NCBI RefSeq assembly: GCF_027409185.1
Contig: NC_084470.1
Span: forward strand, 36,383,001 to 36,447,000
Reading direction: 5' to 3'
From: Cynocephalus volans
Taxonomy: Eukaryota; Chordata; Mammalia; Dermoptera; Cynocephalidae
DNA: 64,000 bases
Made by a program: the position numbers and the translations under genes. This document shows positions 12,251 through 27,309 of the stretch, in pieces; the stretch's first letter is position 1; the number at the start of each line of letters is the position of its first letter. The notes under the pieces were generated by a model. It had not been told where the DNA came from. It saw nothing but the letters and a program-made list of their open reading frames with translations, and ran no database searches.

Positions 12251-14257
12251 CTCCCTGAAAGGGTGCTGGGAAAATCGCCTCACCTTTCCCTGGTGATGTA
12301 AATGCCAGCTTTAGCTGAAGGCATCTTTATCCTCTAAATTCACGTGAATTCTGTACTGAGGGAAGTTATAGGGAGCTGGATGTAGGATGGGAGATCCCAA
12401 AGCCTTGGAAAGAGGATGCAGGTTGAGGACAGGGGAAAGAGCAAATTAGAATTGTTTTAAGTCAGGCTTATGTCTTTCCTGCAGAAAAGAGCTATTGTCT
12501 GATGTACCTTTATCCTGAATACCAACCTATTTAGAAAAATGGCCTTTGAGACACAAGGGCTGCTGGTCTTTTATTCTCTCTAATCATTTCTATGTCCTCC
12601 ACCTCCACTTCTTTCAGACCCTTGACATGCAACTAGTTTGTCACTTCACTTGCTTGGTACCTGCCTCCACTGCTATACTGATAGGTCAGAAGTCAAAGCA
12701 TGATTTCTTAGCTTGGTTTACTAAAAACACTCATAATTTAACCACCCTCTACTGAAGTGTCTTAATTCTTACAAATTATCTTGGAAGTAGTTTTCTTTTT
12801 AAAATTGTGTCCTTACTCTGTGTGCATCTGTTTTTATTTTTCCATATTGGAATGTAAATTTCCAGAGGAGCTGGATTGTCACTTGAATGACTAGCTGGGA
12901 AAGATAGAGCTTTTGTGGTGTTTTCATTATTTCATTTAATTTGGAAACACTGTTGTGTAATCCTAAGCAGTGATACGTATTTGATTATCTAATTAAATAT
13001 TTTTAACTACTATTATGCCAAGCCTTGTTATATGTGTGGGAAATTACTGCTCTCTAGAGACTTAAAATCTGATGTAAGAGAGATTGTGCACCAAAATGAC
13101 TATAGCATTCTGTGTAAATATCCACAGACAAATCTGTTCTCTTTCTGGTTTGGAACATATTTCAAAAATGAGCTCTGCAGCTTCCATGGGCCACAAACAG
13201 CCTTGTGCTTCATGAAATGTTTTGATCAAAAATTCCTTTGCAGGTTTATCTACCTTCTGTTGAAGGAAGACAGTAGCAATCATTTCCTCAGTGTTGATAC
13301 AACAGGACTTGTGGGGGCTTTGTTGGGAAGGCCATTCAGTGGATCACATTGTTTTAGATCTTAAGTGCCTAGGTTAGTCTCCTTCCCATATTTAGGAAGA
13401 TATATACCCTATTTGGTGCCACTCTGTCCCAGTATAACTGCCTAGATACTGGATACCTCTGATGTGAGTTCTTTTGTGGGCACCAGCCTTTCTGGGGAGA
13501 CCTTTAGGTTGGCCCTTGGTCTACAATTTCTTTCCAAGAGTAACCTGAATGGTAGATCCCTAGCAGTACCAGACCCTTTTCCCTTCCTCTTCCCCCAGTT
13601 TGTATGAGGAGGCCTCTTAGTTATTAGGGCTATGGCATTGGTTGCCCTGCTTTTTAATAGCACTCACCAAACTGTATCAACTAGCCTGTTAGTCTCCTTA
13701 GTGAGTTTTTCTGATTTTGCAAATTCCTTTTGCCACTCACTTCTAGGTTACAAATGGCTAAACTTTATGAAGGGATGCTGAGAGTGAGAAGTAGTTTTTT
13801 TGTTTTTGTTTTTTTTAATTCCCCCAGATGTGCTAAGTAGATCTCATGGAGAAGGCAGCTTTCACTCCTTTGAGTATTCTATTTGGAGAGCATTGTTGGA
13901 GGTGAGTGAGGGTTTTCTCTTGTAGGTTGCTACCTTCATAGCTCATTATATTCCCTATGAATTTCTTAGCAAAAGAAGAGTAAATCAAGAATGGATTTTG
14001 AGTATTGTGTTTGTCTTAGGGAATATAGATTTGATTGTGGATTTCTTCCAATAAACATTTTCTAAATTCTGTGTTTGGTATGGATTTTTATAGTCTTAAC
14101 AGAGCTAAGCATTACCAGGGTTGATAAATGTTTCATACTGCAAAGAGTTATAGACAGGGGAGGAGAGAGTTAGATAGAACAAATGGTAATTTAAATCTAG
14201 AAAATTAGAAAGTAGAGTTGATATTCATTGCCACTTAATGTCCTCCGTAGCTGGCTT

Positions 14258-14400
14258 TGCAAACTTTAATGTGCATAAGTATCATTTGGGGATCTTGTTA
14301 AAATGCAAACTGATTGGGTCCGATGTCTGCATTTCTAACAAACTCCCAAAGGATGCTGATGTTGCTTGTCCAGGAACCACACTTTGAGTAGCAGGTCTGC
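14258..14400. mobile_element. MER5A-like hAT MITE
   Basis: It runs from 'gctttgcaaactttaatgtgcataagtatca' through 'tgcatttctaacaaactcccaaaggatgctgatgttgcttgtcc' to 'gaaccacactttgagtagc'. This is the layout of MER5A, including the terminal 'ccacactttgag' motif. Confidence 0.7.
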
Positions 14401-14489
14401 AGGATATTTAGGGTTGTGCAGATCTTTTAATGATAATAACTATATATGTTGATTTTTTTTTTTTTTTTTTCCTGTGCTCGGCACAGAAC

Positions 14490-14558
14490 AGTATAATAGA
14501 ATGGGCATTGGAGTCTGACAAGAGGGATTCAAATTGAAGCTCTCCCTTTACTAGCTTA
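14490..14558 (+). repeat. MIR fragment
   Basis: The phrase 'gaatgggcattggagtctgac ... ggattcaaattgaagctctccctttactagcttaaccttgagcaa' matches the 5' half of MIR. It is cut off by the adjoining MER20-like element. Confidence 0.55.
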
Positions 14559-14559
14559 A

Positions 14560-14795
14560 CCTTGAGCAAACTTGGCACTATTGATGTTTTAGGCTGAGAT
14601 AATTCTTTGTTGTGGGGCTGTCTGGTGCATTGTAGATGTTCAGCAGCATCACTGGGATCTACCCATTAGATGCCAGTAGCACCCTTCCTCCCAGTTTTGA
14701 CATCTAGAAATGACTGCACACATTGCCAGATATCTCAGGGGGGGCGCTGGGCGGGGAGAATACAAAATTACCCCCTATTGAGAATCACTGCTGTA
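14560..14795 (-). mobile_element. MER20-like hAT MITE
   Basis: Sequence reads 'ggcactattgatgttttaggctgagataattctttgttgtggggctgtctggtgcattgtagatgttcagcagcat', then 'gatgccagtagcaccc', then 'acattgccagatatctc' and ends 'attgagaatcactg'. This is the antisense order of MER20. MER20 copies serve as progesterone-responsive enhancers in endometrium of placental mammals; whether this copy does so is unknown. Confidence 0.7.
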
Positions 14796-17428
14796 AGGCT
14801 GCCATTGAAATATGGGAGCTTTGGGGCGAGGGGGGTTGTGATATTGAATGACGTACTTTATGTAAGTGACTACTTGCTTTATTATGAAGTTTCACAAAGA
14901 AAAGCAGAATAGACATGGAGTAGCCAACTGGCAGCAGTCTTTGCCACATCTGGTATTCTGGGGTTGATTATAAAGCTTACTCCAAGTGCCAATTCTTTAT
15001 TTTTATGAAACATTACTCATTGTACTGTGGGATGTTATCAGGAATTACTTGGCATTTTTAGGTAGGTAGAACTGACCTTCTAATTCAATTGATTCCCAAG
15101 CCTCTGCCCTTTTTTGAAATATGCTGACACGTTGTTGCCACACTGCTCTTTTCTTCACTCTCACCTCCCATGCTGTCCAGATGCCTGTGTCTGGCATGTT
15201 TCTTGCCTTCCTGTCTTCCCAGCCTCTCATCCCCTCACTTTTGTCTAGGGTATGAGAGCAGATAATTAAGCTTTTTAGAATTATGCCTAAAATAATATCT
15301 GAATTAGTGTTTCATATGTTTGTAGGCAAAGGTCCTCTCAATAAAAATTTTTAAAATTGATTTGGTAGAAATACAATTTTAAGAAATTGATTCTACTTTT
15401 CACTTTGATTTAGGATGTTTTTTAAAAATCAGTGATGCCATTTGAAAACTGAAATGCAACTTTGGTTTCTGACTGAAACAGTAGTATAGCAGAGTAGTCT
15501 GTCAGTATTGAGAATGGGAATGGGCAGGACTCACAAAAACATGATTTTAAAACAAAACAATGTTGATATTCAACTCATACCCCACAGATATGTACAGTCG
15601 ACTATGTTACCATAAAAAATGAGGGGGAAAAAAACTTAAATGTTACCTTGTGGGAACAATCCTGGAAAACTGTAAGTCAATCCAGGGAACACATCAAATT
15701 CTAGAAAGACTGTTCTAATGACAGTGTTTTACAATTGGTTTTAGTAATTTCTTAGGATTATACCTTTAATGGCTTATTTTATACTGTTCAGATTCTGTTT
15801 AAAACTGTATGTGTTAAGCAAAAGTTACTACCAGTTGATAGTTTTTTTGCTTCGTATGAGTATAATCACCAATGGTATTGACGAGGCATAAGATCTGTAG
15901 CCACCCTGTCCAGTGGTCACTGGAGAGAAGATAAGTCTCTAGGGTTGTAGCAAAAGCTGTCAGAGGTTAGAGTCCTTGTTATTGAGTTTACACAATGGAG
16001 ATATGTTGCCTATCAGTCAACAGACAGACAGACCTTCCTGTACTGACAGAAGCCTGTTGTGGCTCATGACGGTCCCTGTTTCTAAGTGTTTATGAAGTCA
16101 GAAGCCACTATAGAAATAAAAAAATATTGTGTCAAAGTAGAAATGACTGTCATTTTTCTTAAAATGTATATCATAGCAGTATTTATTTTGACTAGAAGAA
16201 AGAAACTTAAAACTCTTATACAAAGCAAAAACATTTTTTTACGGATTAGACTTTTATTTTGAAAAGGGTTTTGGTTACAAATAAACCCTAAATCTCTGTT
16301 TAAGAAAATATGAAAGGCATAGATAGTCATGGTCTCTTTGCCTTCTCAGTCACAGCCTCATGTAAACATTCTAATCACACTTAAATTTCAACATCTTCAA
16401 ACAGGGATCAATGGGTGGTGGTGGTTGTTTTTTAAAAGGCTACAGTCTCAAACTAATTCCTATAGCACCAGTGGTTCTCTAAAATCATTGGCTATTTTTT
16501 AAAAGTCATATTATGCAAAACAGATGACTCAGTTTACAGCATCACAATCAAAATAAGTGCCCAGGCAAAGGCTAGCAGGGTCAACTTTGTGCAGAAATTG
16601 TGAAGTGTATTTTTTTGTTCCCATTTTTCCTAAATACCTTAATTTTATTCCCCCATTTCCCAATTCAGTGCTTTCCATACTTTCTAATCATTTAGATTGA
16701 TTAATAATTTAACTAATTTACATGCCATTCTAAAGTATACTTCAGTGTTTGAAATTGAAGTGGCGTTTATTGTGGAACCAAAAGTGTCTTCTGCTAAAGG
16801 AGGGAACAGAAAGTTAGTAAAGACATACTTAGCTGCCGTGGGGGTAAACCTAGTTAGTCGTTTCATCGAGAAATGAGTGGGGTGCTTGAATAGACCATTT
16901 CCCTCAAACAGCCTCACATGAAGATCTCTTCTCTGTTTTCTTGACATTGGCCTTCTGGGAGTCGTTAACATTTGTCCCCCACCACCCAGGATGGGACTGT
17001 CTGCCCACTTTCCAGACCAAGTAGATTCTAACTTTGCCAGTGAGAACTTTAAAAAAAAAAAAAAAGACAAAAAATGTGCAGGCCCCTGTATCAGAGATTA
17101 ATTTTTGTTTTATTAATTTCTGATTAAGAAAATGCATATGACAAAAAGCTACACAAATTCATCCAATAGCAGCTTTAAGCAAATATCTAAAGTTTTTATT
17201 CAGGCAACAATGCTTGGTCTTTCCAGTGGATTCTCAGACCCTTCACAGTAATTCCCAAAGTCCCAAAGGCTAGGGACCTCCCACTGTTGAATTTCTTCAG
17301 GGCTCCTGTTATGTACTTTATGATTTTGATATTTCACTTAGTACTTAATTTTCTTATTATAACCCACCTTAAATTCTCCATTTTTGAAGTTTAACAGAAG
17401 TGTAGTAACATTTTTTTTCTTTGTTATA

Positions 17429-17502
17429 CAAGGGTACTTCAGAAAGTTCATGGAAAAATAGAATTAAAATACAAAATCCCTGAACTTCTTGAAGAACCCT
17501 TG
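17429..17502. mobile_element. Palindromic mariner-type MITE, copy 1
   Basis: A 74 bp palindrome whose arms are caagggtacttcagaaagtt and, inverted, caagggttcttcaagaagtt, flanked on both sides by the TA dinucleotide. See copies 2 and 3 at 39291 and 54136. The size, TA target and terminal inverted repeats are those of mariner/Tc1 miniature elements. Confidence 0.75.
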
Positions 17503-17710
17503 TATAATTATGTTCTGTTGATTTGTTATGTACTTGATTTGTTAACTCCCTTTCTCCATACTTTTTTCTGAACTTTCAGAAAAGTTCACACCCAAACTGA
17601 AAGCAAAGTAGCGATCTTGATTTGGAGTTCTAGTTATATCACAGGTGACAAGCTGTAAAAATGTTAAAGCTTATGTTCCTAACTGGTTGTCCTACTTCCA
17701 GTAACCTGTA

Positions 17711-17865
17711 CCATTGGTTCACACATGTAGACCACCTGCTTAATAATCACCAGGGGGAGCTTTGTAAATATAGATTCTTGGGTATCCCTCTATATTCTAA
17801 ACTCTTAAGTAGGCCTGGTGAGGACCTGCTTCTTGATTTCCAGACAGCTGTCTTCTTGCTATACC
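17711..17865. mobile_element. Possible MER5-type hAT fragment
   Basis: 'gaccacctgcttaataatcaccagggggagctttgtaaatatagattcttgggtatccc' followed by 'taggcctggtgaggacctgcttcttgatttcc' resembles MER5-type elements. It is diverged and lacks clear terminal repeats. Confidence 0.4.
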
Positions 17866-19552
17866 CTCACATGGTGGGGAAAAACTAGAGTCCTTGGCGG
17901 TCTCTGTTAGGAGAACACTAATCTCATTCAGAAGGAATTCCACCCACATGACCTAATTACTTTCAAAGGCCCCACGTCCTAATACCATCACCCTGGGGGT
18001 TAGGATCTCATATGAGTTTTGGGGGGATGCAGACATATAGGTGAGTAGGTAAACTTCTGATAACCAAGGACCAGTTCTAACCTCAGGATATGAAGCAGTA
18101 AGGACAGTAGCCTTTCACTGGAGAGGTTAGTGCATGTTCCTAGAGGGAGGGAACTGACTTAAGAGTTTTGCCTGTATATACCACCTTGTGAAACTTATGG
18201 TCAGATGTTATGTAAAAGTAGGAGGTCGTCTTTTCTAGATTTTGTTGTAAGCTCATTGCCCTAACCTATTTTTCTGTTGTTTCTCCCACCCCAAATAGTA
18301 GACTGAAAGAAAAAAAATCTAAAAAAATCTGTGGCTTCAGTAAAGTATAGGGCCACAGGTAAGCTTTTTATCCCTCTGTTCCCCTGCCCCCCATCTCCTC
18401 TTTCTCTTTTATGGAGGAATGGAACCTGATTTTTAACCAGTTAGCAGAGGGTGTCTTGAAGACAAGGAGTTTGTCTTGTTCAGTGTCAAAACCCCCTGAT
18501 ATTTATCATTCTGCTTAGCACGTGGACATTCAATAAGTGAGTAAGTCCAGTTCACACCATACATTTATGTGCAACACCAGTTTTGCCTGCTCCGTAGAAA
18601 TGATTTTAAGGTTGACTGGGATGTGTAGGTCTCTCCAGGTGCAGACCTTTTTGTGGTTTGGCTGACGCACATCATTGTTCCTGAAGCAGCTGTTACTAGT
18701 GAAGATTTGAGAAGTCTCAGAGATGAAATTTGTAAGTTAGCCAGTCTTGTACCCATGTTACAGCCATGCTGTGGGAAGGTCTTTTAAAATTAATAACCAA
18801 GACCATTTCCCAAGCATCTTGTCTTTTTCTCTCTTTTCAAAACCAGAGTACTCTACTTACTGGACTGGGAAGATTAGTAAGCTTTTCATAGGTTTTAGAA
18901 TTGGAGGGTAAAGTTTTTGAATATTTTGTTTATTAATATACTTGAATACACAAATAATCTGGAAGCCAACACAATGCTTTGGAAAGGGTACTGTGGCCAA
19001 ATTATGGTATAACCAAGTGTATGATGCAGTGATTTAACAGATAACAGGGTTGGAATAATGTTCCAGCTACAGCCCAATTATAGAATTTAATATATATTGT
19101 AATTAAAATTGAGCAACTTATAATTAGATACTTGTCATCATTCTCCTCCTCCTTCCACCTAGCATGGCCTATAATGTAAAAAGTACCGCCATCTATTAGA
19201 TTCTTTTTAGGGTAAGACTGTGGAGATAGAAGAACAAGGAAGAAGAGCCAGTCAGTGGGCCAGAAACTGAAACTTTTATGCTTAAAATGGTCATAAGAAA
19301 TGATGTAGCTCTGAGCAGAAACTCCTGCCCTTTGTCACTAATTTAGCTTCTGTGTGCTAAAATGTTTCTCTTTAAAAAAGTATTATTTACATTTTCTTCT
19401 ATGTCAAGGAGAGGTTTAAGAATTGAAGGAAGTTTCTTGGTTATTCACAGTTAAGTAGTAGGCTTAGAATGGCTTTAACATTCTTTTATCAACAAATGTA
19501 CTTAACCAAGGGCTGATGAGTTTGCTGCAGTTCTGCATCAAATTCTATCTGA

Positions 19553-22381
<2,829 letters not shown>

Positions 22382-23095
22382 ATTGGGTCTTCACAGTTCT
22401 TACATTATTTGTCTGTCACAGAAGAGAGCTGCTTATGATTTTGAAGGGGTGGGGGAGGGTGGGAGTTGGTAAAGAGTAGGGTATTTCTATAACAGATATT
22501 ATTCAGTCTTATTTCCTAAGATTTTGTTGTAACTTAAGGTATCTTGCTACAGTAGACAAAATTGGTAATAGCAACTTTTAAAACTGTCAATTAGTTCTGC
22601 AATATTAGCTGAAATGTAGTACAGAAAAGAATGCACATTTAGACATTTGGGTTCAGTTGCTCGTAGTCTGTAAATTCAAAACAGCTTAATTTTGTACAGG
22701 TTACACACATGGCCATTTATGTAAAGTCACACTAAGACTACATTTTTTTTGTTTAAAAAAAATTGGAATTTGTTTTTCCTTCTTGGAAGGGAACATTGAT
22801 ATTTAACAGAGTTTTTAGAGACTGTCATCTCATATATATAAAATGGACACGTGGCTATAAGACCCGTATAGGAAATGAGTAGTTAATGTATTTTATTTTA
22901 TACGCCAATCTACTTTATTGTGAAAAGATTAAAGGTTTGAATCAGGACTTGTGAAAATCTGTAGTGAAATACCTTAAGCTGTTAACTGTAAGGCGTGGAA
23001 TAGGATTCGCTCAGTGGATTGGTTATATGTTGTGGACTGCTTAAGTCTGCATTTGTTACTGTGCTAATAAACAATATTAAAAACAACTACCTAAC
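22382..23095 (+). other. UBE2E1: UBE2E1 3' UTR
   Basis: Transcribed tail from the stop to a polyadenylation signal AATAAA at 23066-23071 and a GT-rich downstream stretch (gtgctgtgttcatt). It contains U-rich and AU-rich blocks (for example 22741-22775). The cleavage position is estimated, not seen. Confidence 0.75.
23066..23071 (+). terminator. UBE2E1 polyadenylation signal
   Basis: Canonical AATAAA about 685 bases after the stop codon, followed within about 30 bases by a GT-rich element. Confidence 0.75.
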
Positions 23096-23287
23096 AGTGC
23101 TGTGTTCATTTACTTACAACATTGCCTTTCGGTTGCAATGTGCGATTTTTCATCTAAAATTGATGGATCTTTGTTTCTAAAATAACCTAAAAGTAATGCA
23201 TATTTAATAAATAGGTATTTATGTGAGGATTAGTACTTTAATTTATAAAACAGTTGATTTTTGAGGTGTCTTAGAAAAGGTTAAATA

Positions 23288-23412
23288 TGGGCCGAGCCCG
23301 TGGCGCACTCGGGAGAGTGCGGCGCTGGGAGCGCAGCGACGCTCCCGCCGCGGGTTCGGATCCTATATAGGAATGGCCGGTGCACTCACTGGCTGAGTAC
23401 TGGTCACGAAAA
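23288..23412 (+). mobile_element. GC-rich tRNA-type SINE (hairpin subtype), copy 1
   Basis: It opens gggccgagcccgtggcgcac, has the B box gggttcggatcctatatagg and ends 'ggtcacgaaaaa'. The anticodon region is replaced by gggagcg-cagcga-cgctccc, a perfect 7 bp hairpin. An exact 15 bp target duplication agaaaaggttaaata lies at 23273-23287 and 23413-23427, so this copy is probably young. Confidence 0.9.
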
Positions 23413-23489
23413 AGAAAAGGTTAAATACTCTGACCCAGCTAAGTTTCAAAGATGAACTCTACTGGCATCTTTTTAAAAGCATATTCTAA

Positions 23490-23810
23490 CATGCAGATAT
23501 ATGGAAACAGGTACATGAGAAATGGGTTCTGTCATGGATAAATTGATACAGCCTTAGAGGACAGTTTGGCGGTAGTGTTCAAGTATACACATCCCATAAC
23601 CCAGCAATTCTATGTGTCTCCAGAGAAACTCACCTAGTTGCACACACATAAAGAATATGGTGGCTCTGTGTACTAATAGATCTAAGTTGCAATCGGTAGA
23701 AAAAAAGCTAACTGCAGGGTGATATGTTATTCATTTAAAAAGTTAAAATATCCATCTGTGTAAAATATAGGGAAGAAAACTAGAAGAGCAATATTCAATA
23801 ACTGGGAGAG
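23490..23810 (+). repeat. L1 3' end remnant
   Basis: 'gacagtttggcggtagtgttcaagtatacacatcccataacccagcaattctatgtgt' followed by 'aactgcagggtgatatgtta' is the usual L1 ORF2/3' UTR order in old mammalian L1 copies. Sense orientation. Confidence 0.5.
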
Positions 23811-24605
23811 AAGGCAGGAGGTGACTTAACATCTCCTCAGTGATTATTTGACCAAAAACTATTTGTGATAATTTTAAAGGATTATACAGTAGCAGCAATA
23901 GCTGATTTAAGTGTTATCTTTTATATGTAGTAGTTTTTGGTTTGAACTCACTGAACTGAGTCACCTGAGTTTAAAGCTATTCCATTTAAGTTACTTGGTG
24001 TTTTAACATTTCTTTGCTGAATAGCTTACTTTCGTGAATAGCTTGCTTCTTAATTTTTAAATTAGTTGTAATACTGTCAGCTTTCTAAATACAACTAACT
24101 ACATTGCTCAGATCTTGACCAAATCTTCAGAGAACCATAGCACAAACTCAGATATCCAACTTCAAGACAATTTGTAGCCAAGTATTTTTATGATACATTT
24201 TATTGTACATGACCAGGCATCTAGAAAACTATTTCAAAAGAAGACATAGTACTCCTGGAAAATGGAAGTTTTAAGTCCTTAAGTATTTGCCCATTTTTAA
24301 AGGAAGGAATAAACAGTTTGCCATTTAATATTTGGTTTATCAACAGGGATCCAGTGGTGAAGGAGAAAAGGCCTTTGAGCATGATGAACCTACTTACACT
24401 ACCCACTACCTTAAGTAATGGTAAATATAATTTGAGCAAAGCTAAATCATGGGTTTTGTTCTATTTACCCAAATCTCCACAAGATAAAACTTAGCTTATT
24501 TAGAACCCATATTATTGTTTTTGGTCATTTGGACATACAAAAAAAAGTCAGGTTTTATAATCCCAGACATTAGATGGTTAATGAACTTATTAAAAAAAAG
24601 GTTAT

Positions 24606-24712
24606 GAGCTGGCCAGTTAGCTCAGTTGGTTAGCGCACAGTGTTACAAATACCAAAGTCAAGGGTTCAGATCCTCATACTGGCCAGCTGCCAAAAAAAGA
24701 AAAATTTTAAAG
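24606..24712 (+). mobile_element. tRNA-Ile-derived SINE, monomer
   Basis: A box 'gctggccagttagctcagtt', B box 'agggttcagatcctcatac', closing 'ggccagctgcc' and an A-rich tail (aaaaaaagaaaaat). Target duplication is not clear. Confidence 0.8.
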
Positions 24713-24810
24713 GTGTTTGAGCCAAGAAGTTTGCATAAAGTTACATAGAATGGGTACGATAGCTTCTGAAACAGGTTGGAGGATTATATATAGGTGTATT
24801 TGCATACCAT

Positions 24811-25169
24811 CTTAGTATGTTTTGATCTGCCTATAACAATAGTTGAGACTGGGTGATTTATAAAGAACAGATTTCTTTCAGTTCTGGAAGCTGGGAAATC
24901 CAAGATTGAGGAGCCACTGGCATCTGGTAGGGCCTCTGTGCTGTGTCATCTCACAGCTGAAGTCAACGTACGTGCGCACAAGGGGGGCCAAACTTGCTTT
25001 GGTAACAGGCCTGCTCATAACTAACCACTCCCGAGATAGTGACATTAATCCATGAGGGCAGAGCCCTCATGATCTAATCAGCTCTTAAAGTTCTCACCTC
25101 ACAGCACTGTTGCACTGGGGATTAGTTTCCAACATGTGAACCTTCAGGGGAGATATCCAAACCATAGCA
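24811..25169 (-). repeat. MaLR 3' LTR (left copy)
   Basis: From 'cttagtatgttttgatctgcc' to 'accatagca'. It shares with the right LTR the phrases 'gagactgggt', 'tttataaagaacagattt', 'ccactggcatctggt' and 'gcactggggatta'. Reading on the minus strand this is the downstream LTR. Confidence 0.75.
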
Positions 25170-26130
25170 TTCTGCCCCTAGCCCCCAAAATTCATGTCCT
25201 CACAATGCAAAATACATATTCATCCCATCCCAATAGTTCCCAAAGTCTCAACTTGTTCCAGCATCAACTCAAAAGCCTAGAATCTCATCCAAATCAGATA
25301 TGGATGATACTCACAGCACAACTCATCTGGAGGCACATTCCTTTTCAGCTGTGAGCCTATAACATCAAAACAAGTTACGTGCTCCCAAAACACAGTAGTA
25401 AGATAGGCATAGGATAGACATTCCCATTCTAAAAGGGAGAAATAGGCAAGAAGAAAGGGGTAACTGGTCCCAAGTAAGTCCAAAACCCTACGGGGAAAAC
25501 AAAATTAAATCTTAAAGCTTGAGAAAAATTTTTGATTCTATGTCCCACCTTCTGAACAGGGGCAGGGGTTGGGCCCCCAAGTCCCTGGGCAACCCTGCCC
25601 CTATGGCTTTCCTGGGCTTAGCCCACACAGCAGCTCTCCCAGACTGGAGTTGCACTGGTAGCTCTACAGTTCTAAGGTCTTGGCAGCAGTCCCATTCCCA
25701 GTTCTACTAGGTATCGTCTTAGCTGGGGCTTTGCAGTGGCCCTGCCCATGACAAATTTCTGCCTGAGCCCCCAAGCTGTCCACGACATTCTTTGAAATCT
25801 CAGGGGAGGCCACCATGGTTCCACAGCTCTTCTATTCCACGTATCTGCAGAACCAGTACTACATAAACCACCACTAAAGTTTACAGCTTGTACCTTCTGG
25901 AGCAGCAGATTGAGCAGGACCTGGGCTCACTTGAGCCACAGCTGGGTGGCTGAGGGGCACTATGCCAGAATTCGGGGAGCAGAGTCCAGAGGCAGGGCAG
26001 GGCAGCAAACACTGAAGTCCCACAGGCCTTGAAACCTTGCATTCAAGGTCTTAACTTGCCTTAAAGATCTCTGAAATGCCTTTAGGGTCTTTCTCCCATT
26101 ATCTTGATGAATAGAACTTGGCTTTCTTTC

Positions 26131-26232
26131 TCTTCCTCTCCTTTCATTCTTTCATTTATTATTTATTTATGTAGACTTCTCACTATACATTGTAGTTGAT
26201 TTTTGTGTCCCATTACCTGTTCTTTCCCCCTT
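26131..26232 (-). mobile_element. Short insertion inside the MaLR, probably a 5'-truncated L1
   Basis: The near-identical repeats tagaacttggctttcttt (26112-26129) and tagaacttggcttcttt (26233-26249) bracket about 100 bp that has no counterpart in the MaLR internal sequence as I recall it. On the minus strand the insert ends in an A-rich tail (ataaataaataataaatg), as expected for a truncated LINE insertion. Confidence 0.5.
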
Positions 26233-26916
26233 TAGAACTTGGCTTCTTTCTATCCATATTAATCTCTTTAGCAAACTTGTTGCTTGACTATACCTTAGTA
26301 TTCTCTCCCAAACATGCTCTTTTATTCTTTACATGACCAAGTTGAGAGTTTTCCAAATCTTTTCATTCTGCTTCCCTTTTAAAATTATAAATTCTTTCTC
26401 TAAATCTTTTCCTTCCTCTCATTTTACTGTAAGTGGTCAAAAGAAGTCATGCAGCACCTTGAAAGCTTTGCTGCATGGATAGTTCTGCTGCAAAATATCT
26501 AGTTTATCACTCTTGACTTCTGCCTTCCATGAAGTTCTAGGACATGGACGCAATTCCACCAACTTCTTTCCAACTGTATAACAAAGATGGCATTAATACC
26601 CTAGTCTCTAATATCTTGTTCTTCATTTCCATCTGAGACTATACCAGAATGGCATTTACTGTCCATACTTCTACCAACAGTCTGCTCACTACTACTTATG
26701 TAATCCCAAAGAAGTTTTAGGCTCTCCCTACAGTTCTTGCCATCTTCTGAGCCCTCACCAGAATCACCCTTAAAGCTGCATTCACAGCAATACAGGCTTT
26801 TTTTAAGCCTACTCTTCCAAATTCTCCCCGTCTCTGCCCATTACACGGTTCCAAAACTGCTTTCACATTTTTAGGTATTTGTTATAATAATGACCCCACT
26901 CCTGGTACTAATTTTC

Positions 26917-27309
26917 TGTCTTAGTCTGTTTTGTGCTGCTATGACAGAATATTTGAGACTGGGTAATTTATAAAGAACAGATTTATTTCTTACAGTTCTG
27001 GATGCTGGGAAGTCCAAGACTGAGGCGCCACTGGCATCTGGTGGGGGCCTTCATGCTGTGTCATCATCTCATGGCAAAAGGTAAAAGGCAAGAGAGCTCG
27101 TGTGCAAGAGGGGGCCAAACTAGCTTTTATAACAAACTCACTTTTATGACAAACCCACTCTCAAAATAACCCAGTCCCCCAATGAGATTTATCCATTCAT
27201 GAGGGTAGAGCCCTTATGACCTCTTAATAGGCCCCACCTCCCAACACTGTTGCATTGGGGATTAAATTCCCAACACACAAATTTTGGAGGACACATTCAA
27301 ACCAGAGCA
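26917..27309 (-). repeat. MaLR 5' LTR (right copy)
   Basis: From 'tgtcttagtctgttttgtgc' to 'aaccagagca'. Better preserved than the left LTR. Its right edge is about 10 bases from the probable NKIRAS1 polyadenylation signal. Confidence 0.78.

Larger units (their letters stand above)
24811..27309 (-). mobile_element. Full-length MaLR element (ERVL-derived endogenous retroelement), reversed
   Basis: Two similar LTRs (24811-25169 and 26917-27309) in the same reversed orientation enclose about 1.75 kb that resembles the non-coding internal region of MST/THE1-type MaLR elements. Examples are 'ttcccaaagtctcaacttgttccagcatcaactcaaaag', 'atggacgcaattccaccaactt' and, next to the right LTR, 'cactcctggtactaattttctgtc'. 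MaLR elements descend from ERV-L and moved as non-autonomous passengers. No open gag or pol frame is visible here. It lies in the UBE2E1/NKIRAS1 tail-to-tail spacer. Confidence 0.8.

Noticed and set aside
16684-17070. 128-codon open frame on the minus strand
   Set aside because: Starts in a poly-A/poly-T run (MSFFFFLK) and shows no recognisable domain; isolated inside the UBE2E1 intron.
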